In this document: piece by piece, positions 36,661 to 46,644 of the stretch
How positions within the stretch are numbered: position 1 is the first letter of the stretch
Layout: every line of letters starts with the position of its first letter
Assembly (NCBI RefSeq): GCF_009909155.2
Contig: NZ_JAAAPM020000026.1
Location: forward strand, 1 to 64,000
Source: Flavobacterium undicola
GTDB lineage: Bacteria; Bacteroidota; Bacteroidia; Flavobacteriales; Flavobacteriaceae
Length of the DNA: 64,000 bases
Direction of reading: 5' to 3'
The notes under the pieces: generated by a model
The model's input: the letters and a program-made list of their open reading frames with translations, nothing else
The model's database searches: none
What the model was told of the DNA's origin: nothing
Translations under genes and position numbers: made by a program

Positions 36661-38196
36661 TTACAAATCAGTTATTGGAGCATATTTAGGCACTAATGAT
36701 TTCATTACAATCCAACCTGTCAAGTAACAAACAGCGCAGATAGAGAAGATAATCATATATCCTGTATTTATACCATCAAAAGCTACAACACCTGTTTCTT
36801 TTAAATCTTTAAAGAAAGTTTCAGGAATTGGCTCGGTAGCAAATTTTGGAAATTTTTCCAAAAGTGGCTGACCATTAATAGTACTCAATGTTTTTCGTGT
36901 ATAATCAAACAATACTCCAGAACCTTTATTAATTAAAGTAGAACCTAAGCCTCCAGCTAAACCACCAATACCTGTAATGGTAGCGATTGCTTTTTTAGGA
37001 AACATATCTCCTACTGTTGTAAAAATATTAGCAGACCAAGCTTGGTGAGCCGCTCCAGCAATACCAATAATAATTACAGGTACCCAGTAACTAACATATC
37101 CTAAAGGTTGTGCAGCTAATGCTAACAATGGAAAAAATGCAAAAATCAACATCGCTCTCATTCTTCCTTCATAAGGATTCATTCCTTTTTTCTCCACAAA
37201 ATAAGTTGGCAACCAACCCCCTATGATAGAAAGTAAAGTAATTATATATAAAATAAATAACGGGAAAGCAGCTTCAGTAGAATCCATACCATAAACTGAT
37301 TTTAAATAAGCAGGTGTCCAGAATAAGAAAAACCACCAAACACCATCAGTCATGAATTTACCAAAAGCAAAAGCCCATGTTTGTTTGTATTTAAAACAAT
37401 CTTTAAAAGTTACTTTAGTAGCTGTTTCTGGAACATAACCTACTAATTTACTATCAGCAACAATATCTTGCTGAATATATTCTAATTCAGCAGCATTAAC
37501 TTTCGAATGTCTTTCTGGTTTATCATACATAAACATCCAAAACCCCATCCATATAAAACCTAAAGCACCAATAATAATAAAGGCCATTTCCCATCCAAAA
37601 GATTTTGCAATAAACGGAATAGTAATTGGAGCTGCCAATGCACCTACAGTTGCCCCTGCATTAAAAATACTGGTAGAGAAAGCTCTGTCTTTTTTAGGAA
37701 AATATTCAGCTGTTGTTTTAATAGCCGCAGGAAAGTTACCTGCTTCTCCAACTGCCAAAACAAAACGAGCAAAAATAAACAAGGTCACACTTACATTAAT
37801 TACCAATGCTGTATCACTAACAGCGTGAATAGCTTCTTTAGCTCCTTCGAAACCAACAAACCAGTTACCTGTTATGAATCCTGAAGTTGCAATTCCTGCA
37901 AAAGCATGCAAACAAGCTCCTATAGACCAAATTCCAATAGCCCAAAGGAAACCTTTTTTAGTATCCATCCAGTCAACAAACTTACCTGCAAACAACAAAG
38001 AAACTGCATAAAAAATTGAAAATAGAGCGGTAATATTTCCATAATCGTTATTTGTCCAATGAAATTCAGGCGCGATAAAATCACTCCATGTTAAAGAAAG
38101 AACCTGTCTATCTAAATAATTTATAGTTGTTGCAAAAAACAATAACGAACATATTGTCCAGCGATAGTTTCCAACAGCTTTGTTTGTTTGGTTCAT
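36661..38196 (-). CDS. exuT: MFS hexuronate transporter (ExuT-like)
   Basis: The 511-residue protein has twelve predicted membrane segments and the anion:cation symporter signature at the N-terminus (RWTICSLLFFATTINYLDRQVLSLTW, about 11-36) with a conserved RFVLAVGEAGNFPAAIKT segment near 155. This MFS branch carries galacturonate, glucuronate and related acids by proton symport. It is somewhat longer than E. coli ExuT because of an insert near residues 105-130 and a longer C-terminal loop near 440-470. Its own promoter has a LacI-type operator, linking uptake to catabolism. Substrate assignment is from context plus family. Confidence 0.9.
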   Translation of the reverse strand: MNQTNKAVGNYRWTICSLLFFATTINYLDRQVLSLTWSDFIAPEFHWTNNDYGNITALFSIFYAVSLLFAGKFVDWMDTKKGFLWAIGIWSIGACLHAFAGIATSGFITGNWFVGFEGAKEAIHAVSDTALVINVSVTLFIFARFVLAVGEAGNFPAAIKTTAEYFPKKDRAFSTSIFNAGATVGALAAPITIPFIAKSFGWEMAFIIIGALGFIWMGFWMFMYDKPERHSKVNAAELEYIQQDIVADSKLVGYVPETATKVTFKDCFKYKQTWAFAFGKFMTDGVWWFFLFWTPAYLKSVYGMDSTEAAFPLFILYIITLLSIIGGWLPTYFVEKKGMNPYEGRMRAMLIFAFFPLLALAAQPLGYVSYWVPVIIIGIAGAAHQAWSANIFTTVGDMFPKKAIATITGIGGLAGGLGSTLINKGSGVLFDYTRKTLSTINGQPLLEKFPKFATEPIPETFFKDLKETGVVAFDGINTGYMIIFSICAVCYLTGWIVMKSLVPKYAPITDL

Positions 38197-38374
38197 AATT
38201 AATAATGTTTATAAAATATAGTTAAAGTTAAATATTCATCACTAAGCCCATAAATGCAAATAACAGCATTAGAAAAAAGGCAAAAAAATTAGCGCTAAAT
38301 TTCAAAAATAAAGCGCAACATACTATTAATCAAATAATTAATAAGAAAACATACAGAAATGCAATCAAAAAAAT

Positions 38375-38418
38375 TGTAATCGATTACACAAATATAATTC
38401 TTAAAAATAGAATCACAA
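38375..38418 (-). promoter_or_regulatory. exuT promoter and LacI-type operator
   Basis: On the minus strand TTG (38416-38418), a 19-base spacer and the -7 box TATATTTG (38389-38396) form a near-ideal Bacteroidota promoter. The perfect palindrome TGTAATCGATTACA (38375-38388) follows directly, covering the start site. The 5-prime leader would be about 180 bases. The rest of the 450-base gap, between this site and the regulator stop at 38647, is AT-rich with a loose TAGCCAA/TTGGCTA inverted pair and nothing else I can name. Confidence 0.85.
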
Positions 38419-38646
38419 CTATTTTGTAATAAATTTTAAAAATCTAACAAAATTAAACAGTTTTTATAAAAATTAGACGCTTAATTTTAGCATCTGCTAA
38501 TATATGTATTAAATTCTAAAATTAGCCAAGCCAGTAATCCAAAATTATACCAAAATATCATTTTTATTGAATATTCGTTAAAAATTAATTTGGCTAGATA
38601 AATATTTAAAAGTAGTACACACAAAGCTTCAAATCTTAAAAAACAA

Positions 38647-41600
38647 TTACTTAATTAATCTACTTGGAGAATAACCAAATTGTTTTTTAAAGCATCTACT
38701 AAAATACAAAGGATCATTAAACCCCACTTTATCAGCCACTTCCGAAACATTATTGGTTTTTAATTTCAGCAACTGTGCTGCTTTTTTTAAACGAACTGTT
38801 CTTATAAATTCATTAGGAGACAAATCAGTCAATTGCTTAATTTTTCGATACAATTTTGACGAACTCATCCCTAATTCGGAACATAAAAAATTAGCTGTTA
38901 GCTCCGAATCGCTAATGTTTTTCTCTATCAAATCAGTAATATTAGAGATCAAGTCAATGTCTAATTGAGAATGGGTTAGTGTCGAAACATCAGTTTCTAC
39001 CTCGCCAGAGAATTTCTGTTTTAACTCGCTACGGGTTTTAATAATATTATCAATTCGCGTCTTTAATAAAGAAGGATCAAATGGCTTAACCATATACTCA
39101 TCTACACCTAAATTATAGCCTTTAATTTTGTTTTCGTTTTCGGACAAGGCCGTTAACATAATGAGTGCAGTATGACTAATGTTCTCGTCACTTTTTAAGG
39201 CTTCTACAAATTGAAATCCACCCATAACAGGCATCATAGCATCAACCACGCAAAGCGCCGGTTTTATTTTTTTACAAAGATTCAATCCTTCATCTCCATT
39301 TTCTGCTTGGTACACCTTATAAAACTCAGACAAATAATCGGCTATAAATGAACGAAGCTCGGCATTGTCTTCAATAACCAAAATATTCTGTTTCAGCTCA
39401 GTACTTTGATTTACTTTTTTTACTTTATCTATTGCTGAATAAGCAACTTCAGTTTCTTTATATTCAATATCAAAAACTTCACTCTTTTTATAACTATTTT
39501 TTGATATTGGCAATTCTAAAGTAAAAACACTTCCTTGTAGTGGTGCACTTTTCAATCTCAGCTGACCTCTATGTACCTCTACCAATGAAATCACTAAAGA
39601 CAAACCTATACCTGAACCTGTATTGTTCTTTTTACTACTCTTAACCTGATAAAACTGGGCGAATATCTTTTCTTGACTTTCAAGCGGAATACCAATACCA
39701 TCATCGCTCACCTCAACAATTAAAACTTTTACACCACCTTCTTCTTTAATCCCAATAAACAAATCTACCGTACCGTTATTGTTCGTAAATTTTAAGGCAT
39801 TTGAAAGCAAATTATATAATATCTTATGGTATTTATCGACATCTATCCAGCCCTCAATACTTTCGATTTCACAATTAAAATGAAAATTAATATCCTTTCC
39901 CTGTGCCAACTGAGTAAAAGAATCAAAAACCGTTTGGGTATTAGATACAATTTCAGTCTTAGACACTTTTAATTTTAATTCTCCTGATTGCGCCTTTCTA
40001 AAATCTAAAATTTGATTTACCAACAGCAACAACCTACTGGCATTTTGATAAATCAAATGCAATTTTGCTTTATCATAATCTGAAGCTTCATTTTGTTCCA
40101 ATAATTGTTTGGCAGGACCTAATATTAATGTCAAAGGTGTTCTTAACTCATGCGAAATATTGGTAAAAAACTGCAACTTTTCATTAGACAAACGTTCATC
40201 ACTATCTCTCCTTACTCTTTCTAACAAAAGTGCTTGTCTTAATTTAAGACGCGATTTAATTTCTTTTCGAAAATAATAAGAAGACACTGAAAGAATCAAA
40301 ACTAACAGAAGAAAAATCTTGGTATTAGTCCAAAAAGGAGACAAAATAGTGATATTATAAGCCGTAGTTTTACTCCAAATTCCGTCGCTATTTCGAGCTC
40401 TGATTTTAAATACATACTCAGCAGGATTAAGGTTGGTATATTGAATAGTCCTGGAATCACTAGTAGTAGTAATCCAGTTTTTATCAAATCCTTCGAGCAT
40501 ATACTGAAATTTATTGAGCCTTTCGTTAGTATAAGAAGGAGCCGAAAACTGAACTGAAAAATTTCGATTATTGTAATTGAGTTCTACCTCTTTATTTGTA
40601 TTAATATCTTTGATAAACGGAATTTGTCCATTGATTTCTACTCCAGGAAATACTTCTTCATTTTGAACTTTAAACTCGGTTATAATTGGTGGTGGTGATA
40701 TTTTATTCTCTTTTATTTTATCTGTTGAAAAATAAATGATTCCGTTTTTTCCTCCTAAATAAATAGTTGAATTATTCAAACTGTAAAACCCTTTTGAACT
40801 AAAAACATCTAGCCTATTACCACTATCGACATAATAAATATTTATTTTTTTTGATTTTCTTTTATACCTCGCAACACTATTATTATTGATATTCAGCCAT
40901 AAATACCCATCATTATCCATCTCTAAGTCAGTAATCCACTTACCATGGAGTTCTTTGGGCTCTAAAATGGGAACAAAATTGTCTTTTTTGAGATCATATA
41001 GACCTATCCCCTTGACTGTCGCTACCCAAATATCTCCATTTATATCAATCAAAATATCACTAACATAATCCGCAGGCAATCCTAATTTTTCATTATTCCC
41101 TTTCAAATAAACCTTAACCAACTTGGTCTTTAAATTATACCTGGCAACACCTGTTTCTGTTGCAAACCATAAATTTTTAAAGCGATCCATCTTTATCTTG
41201 CTGATTTGAAAATCAGGCAATAAAACACCTTTAGGGACTTTTACTTGTAATGTTTTTGAATCTAAAATTACAGCACCTTCACCAAAAGACCCCACAACTA
41301 ATGAATTTTCATCCGATATTAAAAAGGAAATTATTGGAGAGTTTTTAATTCCAATATCAACTAGTTTTGAACTATTTGTTAAATAATTATACACCAATAT
41401 TTTACCATCCCACAAACCACAGTAAAACACCTTACCGTCATTAGAATAGATACTCGCAATATCATTTTTGTTATTATACAATGGAATAAATGACTTTTCT
41501 TTAGAGATAAAAAGTCCATTGTACCTTGTTGCTACAATCACATTCCCATTATAAGTCTTTGCAAAACCTCTAATACTAGGTTTTTGATTGTCATTGTATA

Positions 41601-42678
41601 ATGAAATATCTTTATTAATCTTAAATTGATTCCCATAAGGATTGTACTTATCTAAACCATCCTCAGTACCTACCCATAAAACCCCTGAATTATCAAAATA
41701 CAAGGAATTAACTATATTACCTACTAATGAATTTTCATCAGTAAGTTTAGAATAATACCTCTGAAAATTACCCTTTGCTATATCTTCTAACTGATTACAA
41801 ACCAAAAGCCCTCCTAAAGTACCAAGCCAATATTTTCCATCGGGAGCTTGAGCAATTGAAATAAAATAAGGCCCTAATTTATTCCTTAAAATTGCATCTG
41901 TAATGTAAAGATTCTCAAATATATTTGTTGACTTGTTTAACTTATAAAGTCCTTCCCTTGTACCAACAAAAATATCGGACTTAAAATCTTCCTGTATAAA
42001 ATTTATATATGGATTTTTTTGATTTGAATTAGGAATAGATAAGGTATATGCAGTTGTTTTTAAAATTTCACCCTTTGATCCTAATATAATTTTCGCCACC
42101 GATCCTTTACCGAAACTACCCACCCAAATATTCCCTTTTTTATCTTCAAAAATTTGCTTTATATACTCAAATCCTTTAATATTAATTTTAGAAAACCTTT
42201 GTTCTTTAGGGTAATAAACAGAGAGTCCTTTACTCATTGTACCAATCCAAACTCTTTTAAATTTATCTACATGTACAGAACGTATTTCATCTTCAGGCAA
42301 ACTATTTGGATCATTTTTATTATTAAAAAAAGTACTAAAAACATTAGTATCCATTTTATAGAGAGTAAGCCCTTTTCTTGTTCCTATCCATAGCGTATGA
42401 GAATCTTCATCGAGCTCTAATGCAGTAATATCATCATTATATATTTTGTTCTTTCCTAGTTCTGAACTCATATAGGGTTTAAACTGATAACCGTCAAAAC
42501 GATTCAATCCAAAAAAAGTTCCTAGCCACATAAAGCCATTCTTATCTTGAACAATATGCCTCACCGAATTATAGGAAAGTCCATTGTTCTCATTATAATG
42601 ATCGAATTTTATATTCTGCCCAATGCTATTAGACAATGAAATAAAAAAAACGAAAATGATAATCAATTTAGATTTCAT
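38647..42678 (-). CDS. Hybrid two-component system sensor/regulator (HTCS)
   Basis: About 1343 residues from the chosen start (KSKLIIIFVFF signal peptide; a start seven codons earlier is possible). Order: periplasmic two-propeller sensor of reg_prop repeats (about 30-700, many WLGT, IWIGT and WVGT turns), Y_Y_Y domain (about 705-785), one transmembrane helix near 800, HisKA with phosphorylatable His in ISHELRTPL, HATPase with NALKFTNN, DDGIGIP and GSGIGLSL, a receiver domain with VVDAMMPVMGG and KPF, and a C-terminal AraC helix-turn-helix (GFNDPLYFSRCFKKQFGYSP). It senses an oligosaccharide directly and activates its cluster. It lies 24 bases past the phosphoesterase stop, so it is probably the distal gene of the 42.7-64 kb cluster. 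Confidence 0.95.
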   Translation of the reverse strand: MKSKLIIIFVFFISLSNSIGQNIKFDHYNENNGLSYNSVRHIVQDKNGFMWLGTFFGLNRFDGYQFKPYMSSELGKNKIYNDDITALELDEDSHTLWIGTRKGLTLYKMDTNVFSTFFNNKNDPNSLPEDEIRSVHVDKFKRVWIGTMSKGLSVYYPKEQRFSKINIKGFEYIKQIFEDKKGNIWVGSFGKGSVAKIILGSKGEILKTTAYTLSIPNSNQKNPYINFIQEDFKSDIFVGTREGLYKLNKSTNIFENLYITDAILRNKLGPYFISIAQAPDGKYWLGTLGGLLVCNQLEDIAKGNFQRYYSKLTDENSLVGNIVNSLYFDNSGVLWVGTEDGLDKYNPYGNQFKINKDISLYNDNQKPSIRGFAKTYNGNVIVATRYNGLFISKEKSFIPLYNNKNDIASIYSNDGKVFYCGLWDGKILVYNYLTNSSKLVDIGIKNSPIISFLISDENSLVVGSFGEGAVILDSKTLQVKVPKGVLLPDFQISKIKMDRFKNLWFATETGVARYNLKTKLVKVYLKGNNEKLGLPADYVSDILIDINGDIWVATVKGIGLYDLKKDNFVPILEPKELHGKWITDLEMDNDGYLWLNINNNSVARYKRKSKKINIYYVDSGNRLDVFSSKGFYSLNNSTIYLGGKNGIIYFSTDKIKENKISPPPIITEFKVQNEEVFPGVEINGQIPFIKDINTNKEVELNYNNRNFSVQFSAPSYTNERLNKFQYMLEGFDKNWITTTSDSRTIQYTNLNPAEYVFKIRARNSDGIWSKTTAYNITILSPFWTNTKIFLLLVLILSVSSYYFRKEIKSRLKLRQALLLERVRRDSDERLSNEKLQFFTNISHELRTPLTLILGPAKQLLEQNEASDYDKAKLHLIYQNASRLLLLVNQILDFRKAQSGELKLKVSKTEIVSNTQTVFDSFTQLAQGKDINFHFNCEIESIEGWIDVDKYHKILYNLLSNALKFTNNNGTVDLFIGIKEEGGVKVLIVEVSDDGIGIPLESQEKIFAQFYQVKSSKKNNTGSGIGLSLVISLVEVHRGQLRLKSAPLQGSVFTLELPISKNSYKKSEVFDIEYKETEVAYSAIDKVKKVNQSTELKQNILVIEDNAELRSFIADYLSEFYKVYQAENGDEGLNLCKKIKPALCVVDAMMPVMGGFQFVEALKSDENISHTALIMLTALSENENKIKGYNLGVDEYMVKPFDPSLLKTRIDNIIKTRSELKQKFSGEVETDVSTLTHSQLDIDLISNITDLIEKNISDSELTANFLCSELGMSSSKLYRKIKQLTDLSPNEFIRTVRLKKAAQLLKLKTNNVSEVADKVGFNDPLYFSRCFKKQFGYSPSRLIK

Positions 42679-42702
42679 AGATAAGTTGGTTTTGATCAAA
42701 AT

Positions 42703-44553
42703 TTAGTTATGGATGGTATTTCTTCTCAAATTTATGATAAATTTATTGGATGGAGCGCCATTTATAAAACTTTTAAAAATGGAACAAAACTCATAAAAGG
42801 AAGTTTCAATGGCAGTAGGGTTCGCCTTTTTTTTATAATAATCACTATATGAATCTATAATAATTTTATACTGATTAATTCGGTCTTCGCCAATATCTTT
42901 TAAGGCCAATTCATCAGCTGAATACAAGCGATAAAAATCGAAAATCATATCAAAACCTGTCCAATTTTCATCTTTATATTTTTTTATTTTCGAAGGAGAT
43001 ACTTTCGCGAAAGCCAATAAATCGGTAGCCGTTGCTTTCAACATAAAAGTTTTAAAATCTTCAGGCCAATCTTTTTTAAGAAATCGTGTTCGAACTAATT
43101 CCTTTAAATGCCAATTCGTGAATTCGTGATAATTTTTAGCTTCTAAGATGCCTTTATCCCAAATATCCGGATTTTTAGTATTTTTTAAATAAGCATATTC
43201 CTGTTCGTACAAAGGAAAAAGCGTTTTAAATCCCGGTACCGAATCTATAGTAACCGTACTTATTCGCATCTTGTTTTTATTTTGAATCGTCAGGATTTTA
43301 TATCCCGGAATATAAGCCGCCAAAGAAGGAATTTGGATATTCACGAGTCCTTTTCCGTTTTTATATTTTCTAATTCCCGTGTCATTGATGTGCATGTGTC
43401 CCGCAAAATGAAGTTGAACTCCGGCTTCCGCAAAAATTTGCGCCACTTCTTCACTTGGCACTCGATGCAACTGCATTTTATCTTCTCCAAATAATGCTTT
43501 CATCATATCCGAAGCATCATCATTAAATTCCACCATCGGATAATGACTAAATGCAATTAAAGTTTTCCCTCTTTTTTTTGCCTCCTGAACTACTTTGGTC
43601 ACCCAGCTAATTAGATGTTTTTTATGCGTTAACACCTGGTTGTAACCAATATTAGCACTATTGTAATTTAATGGATTTTTAGGATTCTCTTTTGCTTCTT
43701 CTTTTGGCACATAGACATTGCCATCAATGGCTAAAAACCAAACATTGTTTTCTAATTCGACTAAATAACTCAAATCAGGAATTTGTGTATTGTAAGGCGG
43801 AATGGCATAGGTTCGTTTTTCGATAATGGACTGCTCCAATGCATTTTCGAAAGTATAATTATCCGGATTATAAGAAGTAAATGGAGTTTCCCAATACAAA
43901 TCGGTTTTCTTTGGAAAAAAACCAAAATCGCCTAGTTCTTGTAAAACTTCGGCATAACCCATCGTGCCGATATCTTTTGTAATTACCGCAGGAAGCTCAT
44001 TAAAACTTTTAGGAACATACATTCCCGCTTTGCTCATGATTACTTGATTTTTTCCTCCTTCGCCCAGAAAATCAGTTTTACCGGAATCAGTCAAAAAAGG
44101 CTTTGCCACATCATGGTTTCCTGTGGTAATTATAAAATGAATTCCATATTTATTAGCATATTTATTAGCATATTCATTCAAAATCTTTTTTAACCCTCTA
44201 ATGTTTATGGGCTGTCCGTCATCGCTAAAATCTCCGGGAAGAACCACCGTTTTTATATTTCGCTTGACCACATCGTCCAAAGCAGCAAGAAAAGCAAAAT
44301 AATTTTCGTTAAACAATCGGGTGGATTGCAATTGGGATTTCATCGTGCGTGCCAAAGTATATTTGCCATCATAAGGATTCTGCACTCCTTTATAATCCGA
44401 ATCTGAAAACGTACCATAAATATCCAGCAAATGAACATCGGATAAGAATGCAATTTGTTCCTTTTTAGGTGTAAATTTCCTGACCGAAGTACAGGAAACA
44501 ACAACTAAAAACACAAGAATTAATGATAGTAATTTTCTAAAATTCAACTTCAT
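42703..44553 (-). CDS. Calcineurin-like metallophosphoesterase, lipoprotein
   Basis: The 616-residue protein has a lipobox (FLVVVSC, Cys near 21) followed by TSVRK, so it is lipid-anchored and probably periplasmic. The metallophosphoesterase blocks are intact: LSDVHLLD near 38, LPGDFSDDGQ near 105, TTGNHDV near 145, FSHYPMVE near 335 and FAGHMHIND near 380; these bind two metals. The C-terminal 200 residues are helical and unassigned. A local duplication encodes ANKYANKYG near 130. The substrate could be a phosphate mono- or diester; together with the PI-PLC-like gene four genes away, an inositol phosphate released from a lipid or anchor is attractive. That is inference. Confidence 0.88.
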   Translation of the reverse strand: MKLNFRKLLSLILVFLVVVSCTSVRKFTPKKEQIAFLSDVHLLDIYGTFSDSDYKGVQNPYDGKYTLARTMKSQLQSTRLFNENYFAFLAALDDVVKRNIKTVVLPGDFSDDGQPINIRGLKKILNEYANKYANKYGIHFIITTGNHDVAKPFLTDSGKTDFLGEGGKNQVIMSKAGMYVPKSFNELPAVITKDIGTMGYAEVLQELGDFGFFPKKTDLYWETPFTSYNPDNYTFENALEQSIIEKRTYAIPPYNTQIPDLSYLVELENNVWFLAIDGNVYVPKEEAKENPKNPLNYNSANIGYNQVLTHKKHLISWVTKVVQEAKKRGKTLIAFSHYPMVEFNDDASDMMKALFGEDKMQLHRVPSEEVAQIFAEAGVQLHFAGHMHINDTGIRKYKNGKGLVNIQIPSLAAYIPGYKILTIQNKNKMRISTVTIDSVPGFKTLFPLYEQEYAYLKNTKNPDIWDKGILEAKNYHEFTNWHLKELVRTRFLKKDWPEDFKTFMLKATATDLLAFAKVSPSKIKKYKDENWTGFDMIFDFYRLYSADELALKDIGEDRINQYKIIIDSYSDYYKKKANPTAIETSFYEFCSIFKSFINGAPSNKFIINLRRNTIHN

Positions 44554-44560
44554 TTATAAA

Positions 44561-46636
44561 TCATTTCGTAACAATGTCAATTTCTGCAAAACCAGCTACA
44601 TTATCTCCTTTAGTATTTTCTAAAGCTGTAAACTTTATATAGCGTGCTTTTGCTAATTTAAAGATTTTATTTTGCCACAAAGGATTATTGTTAATATTTG
44701 AAAACTCTCCTTCATTAACTAATTGCCATTTTTTATTATCAATAGAAACATAAAATTTGTATTTACTAACAATTCCCTTTGAACGTAAACTTTGGTCTGG
44801 TAAATACCTAAACCCAACTAAACTTTCTATTTTACCTAAATCTATAACAACATTAATTGGCATTACTTTATTTTGATGCCATACCGAATTTGCATCGCCA
44901 TCAAGAATTCGGTACACTTCCTTGTCTTCAACACCTAATATCTTCCAACTCTTCTTAGCTATGTCAAATTTTTCTTCGGCAATAGCACTACTTTTCGCTG
45001 TAGCCGGACTATATGCAATTGCTTTTACTTCTACCTTGGCGTTTGTAGTTTTAACTTCATTACTATATTTAGTAGATTTCAAAGTCGGCCTACTACCATC
45101 TAAAGTATAATAAATTTCCGATTCTGAATCAGAAGCAATAATCTGTACATTTCCTGATTGTTTACGAACAATTAGTGGAGCAGTTAATATTTGCGGAGCA
45201 TTATAAATCTCGATATTTGAAATTAGAGGACAACTTTTAGCATCTAAAATTGTAAAACGAATTTTTGTCGCCTCTACTGTTGGAAAACAAAGAATACGTT
45301 TATAACCAATAGTGGTCTCGTTTGCTAATTCCTTCCATTCCTGATTAACGTAGGCTTCCACTTTAAACGATTTAACCCTTTGCCCCAACTTAATATATTC
45401 CTGAACCAAAAAACGATTAAAAACGGTTGGCTTATCAAAAGAAATAATTAACGACCCCGATTTTAGCTGATCATCAGTTGCCCAATAAGTATTTTTATCC
45501 CCATCCAAAACATTTTCTGCACCAAAACCAGAACTATTAGCTCTTACACTTGAAGCTTCTATTTTAGCTCCTTTTGCAAGATTTACAGCAAATACTTTCT
45601 TTACTTCCTGCGCAAATTCCAATACTGCTTTTTCATCCTTTTCATGAATTAATCCGTTTGGCATAATCGGAAAATTGAGTAATAAAGTACCGTTACGACC
45701 TATTGAATTGTAATAAATAGTCATAAGTTCAGGCAATGTTTTCACCTTTGTATCTTCTCTTTTATGATAAAACCATTCTGGCCTGATAGAAGTATTTACC
45801 TCACCGGGAACCCAAGAGTCACCATTTTCTAGTCCATAATGTAGTAAATCTCTAGTCTCATCTCCTGTTGAATTCAACAAACTCCAATTAGTTTCCCCCA
45901 CATAACCTGCTTCAGTACCTACCCAACGTAAATCCGCTCTGTCTCCGTTAGAATTCCATATCACAATATCGGGCTGTAACTCACGTACCATTTTATAGGT
46001 ATTTTTCCAATCATAGTAAGTTTTACGATCAATTCTACGAATTTCATTGGCTCCGCCATAATAACCATCTCCTCCATTTGCCCCATCAAACCAAACTTCG
46101 AAAATTTCACCATAATTTGTCAATAACTCTTTTAATTGATTTCTAAAATAGGTAATGTATTCCGGTTTTCCATAATCAGGATGATTTCTATCCCAAGGAG
46201 ATAAATAGATTCCTAATTTTAAACCGTATTCTTTACAAGCATCGGCCATTTCACGTACAATATCTCCTTTTCCATTTTTCCATGGAGAATTTTTCACAGA
46301 ATACTCCGTGTATTTTGATGGCCAAAGACAAAATCCACTGTGGTGTTTTGCGGTAATTATAATGCCTTTCATACCTGCTTCTTTAGCAATACGAGCCCAC
46401 TGTCTACAATCCAACTCTGTAGGATTGAAAATTTTCGGATCTTCATTTCCAAACCCCCAAGACATATCGGTATAGGTATTTACAGATAAATGAACAAAGG
46501 CATAATATTCCATTTCTTGCCACCTTAGTTGTTTCTCTGTTGGAACTGGACCAAGAGCCTCTTGTGCTTTTAACTGATTGGCTGTCGATAAAAATAAAAG
46601 AATTAGTATTCTATAAAACAGGATTGGGTTTTTCAT
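44561..46636 (-). CDS. GH29 alpha-L-fucosidase with CBM32-like and chitobiase-C domains
   Basis: About 691 residues; the chosen start gives a clean signal peptide (ILILLFLSTANQLKAQ), 17 codons inside the longest ORF. The GH29 barrel (about 25-345) shows FVHLSVNTYTDMSWGFG, ITAKHHSGFCLWPS and the nucleophile Asp in EVWFDGANGG near 195. Two discoidin-like (F5/8 type C) segments lie near 355-480 and 575-690 with a chitobiase C-terminal-like module (LDGSRPTLKSTKY) between them. It should remove terminal alpha-fucose in the periplasm. It begins eight bases after the GH115 stop, so the two are co-translated. Confidence 0.92.
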   Translation of the reverse strand: MKNPILFYRILILLFLSTANQLKAQEALGPVPTEKQLRWQEMEYYAFVHLSVNTYTDMSWGFGNEDPKIFNPTELDCRQWARIAKEAGMKGIIITAKHHSGFCLWPSKYTEYSVKNSPWKNGKGDIVREMADACKEYGLKLGIYLSPWDRNHPDYGKPEYITYFRNQLKELLTNYGEIFEVWFDGANGGDGYYGGANEIRRIDRKTYYDWKNTYKMVRELQPDIVIWNSNGDRADLRWVGTEAGYVGETNWSLLNSTGDETRDLLHYGLENGDSWVPGEVNTSIRPEWFYHKREDTKVKTLPELMTIYYNSIGRNGTLLLNFPIMPNGLIHEKDEKAVLEFAQEVKKVFAVNLAKGAKIEASSVRANSSGFGAENVLDGDKNTYWATDDQLKSGSLIISFDKPTVFNRFLVQEYIKLGQRVKSFKVEAYVNQEWKELANETTIGYKRILCFPTVEATKIRFTILDAKSCPLISNIEIYNAPQILTAPLIVRKQSGNVQIIASDSESEIYYTLDGSRPTLKSTKYSNEVKTTNAKVEVKAIAYSPATAKSSAIAEEKFDIAKKSWKILGVEDKEVYRILDGDANSVWHQNKVMPINVVIDLGKIESLVGFRYLPDQSLRSKGIVSKYKFYVSIDNKKWQLVNEGEFSNINNNPLWQNKIFKLAKARYIKFTALENTKGDNVAGFAEIDIVTK

Positions 46637-46644
46637 AAAGTATA

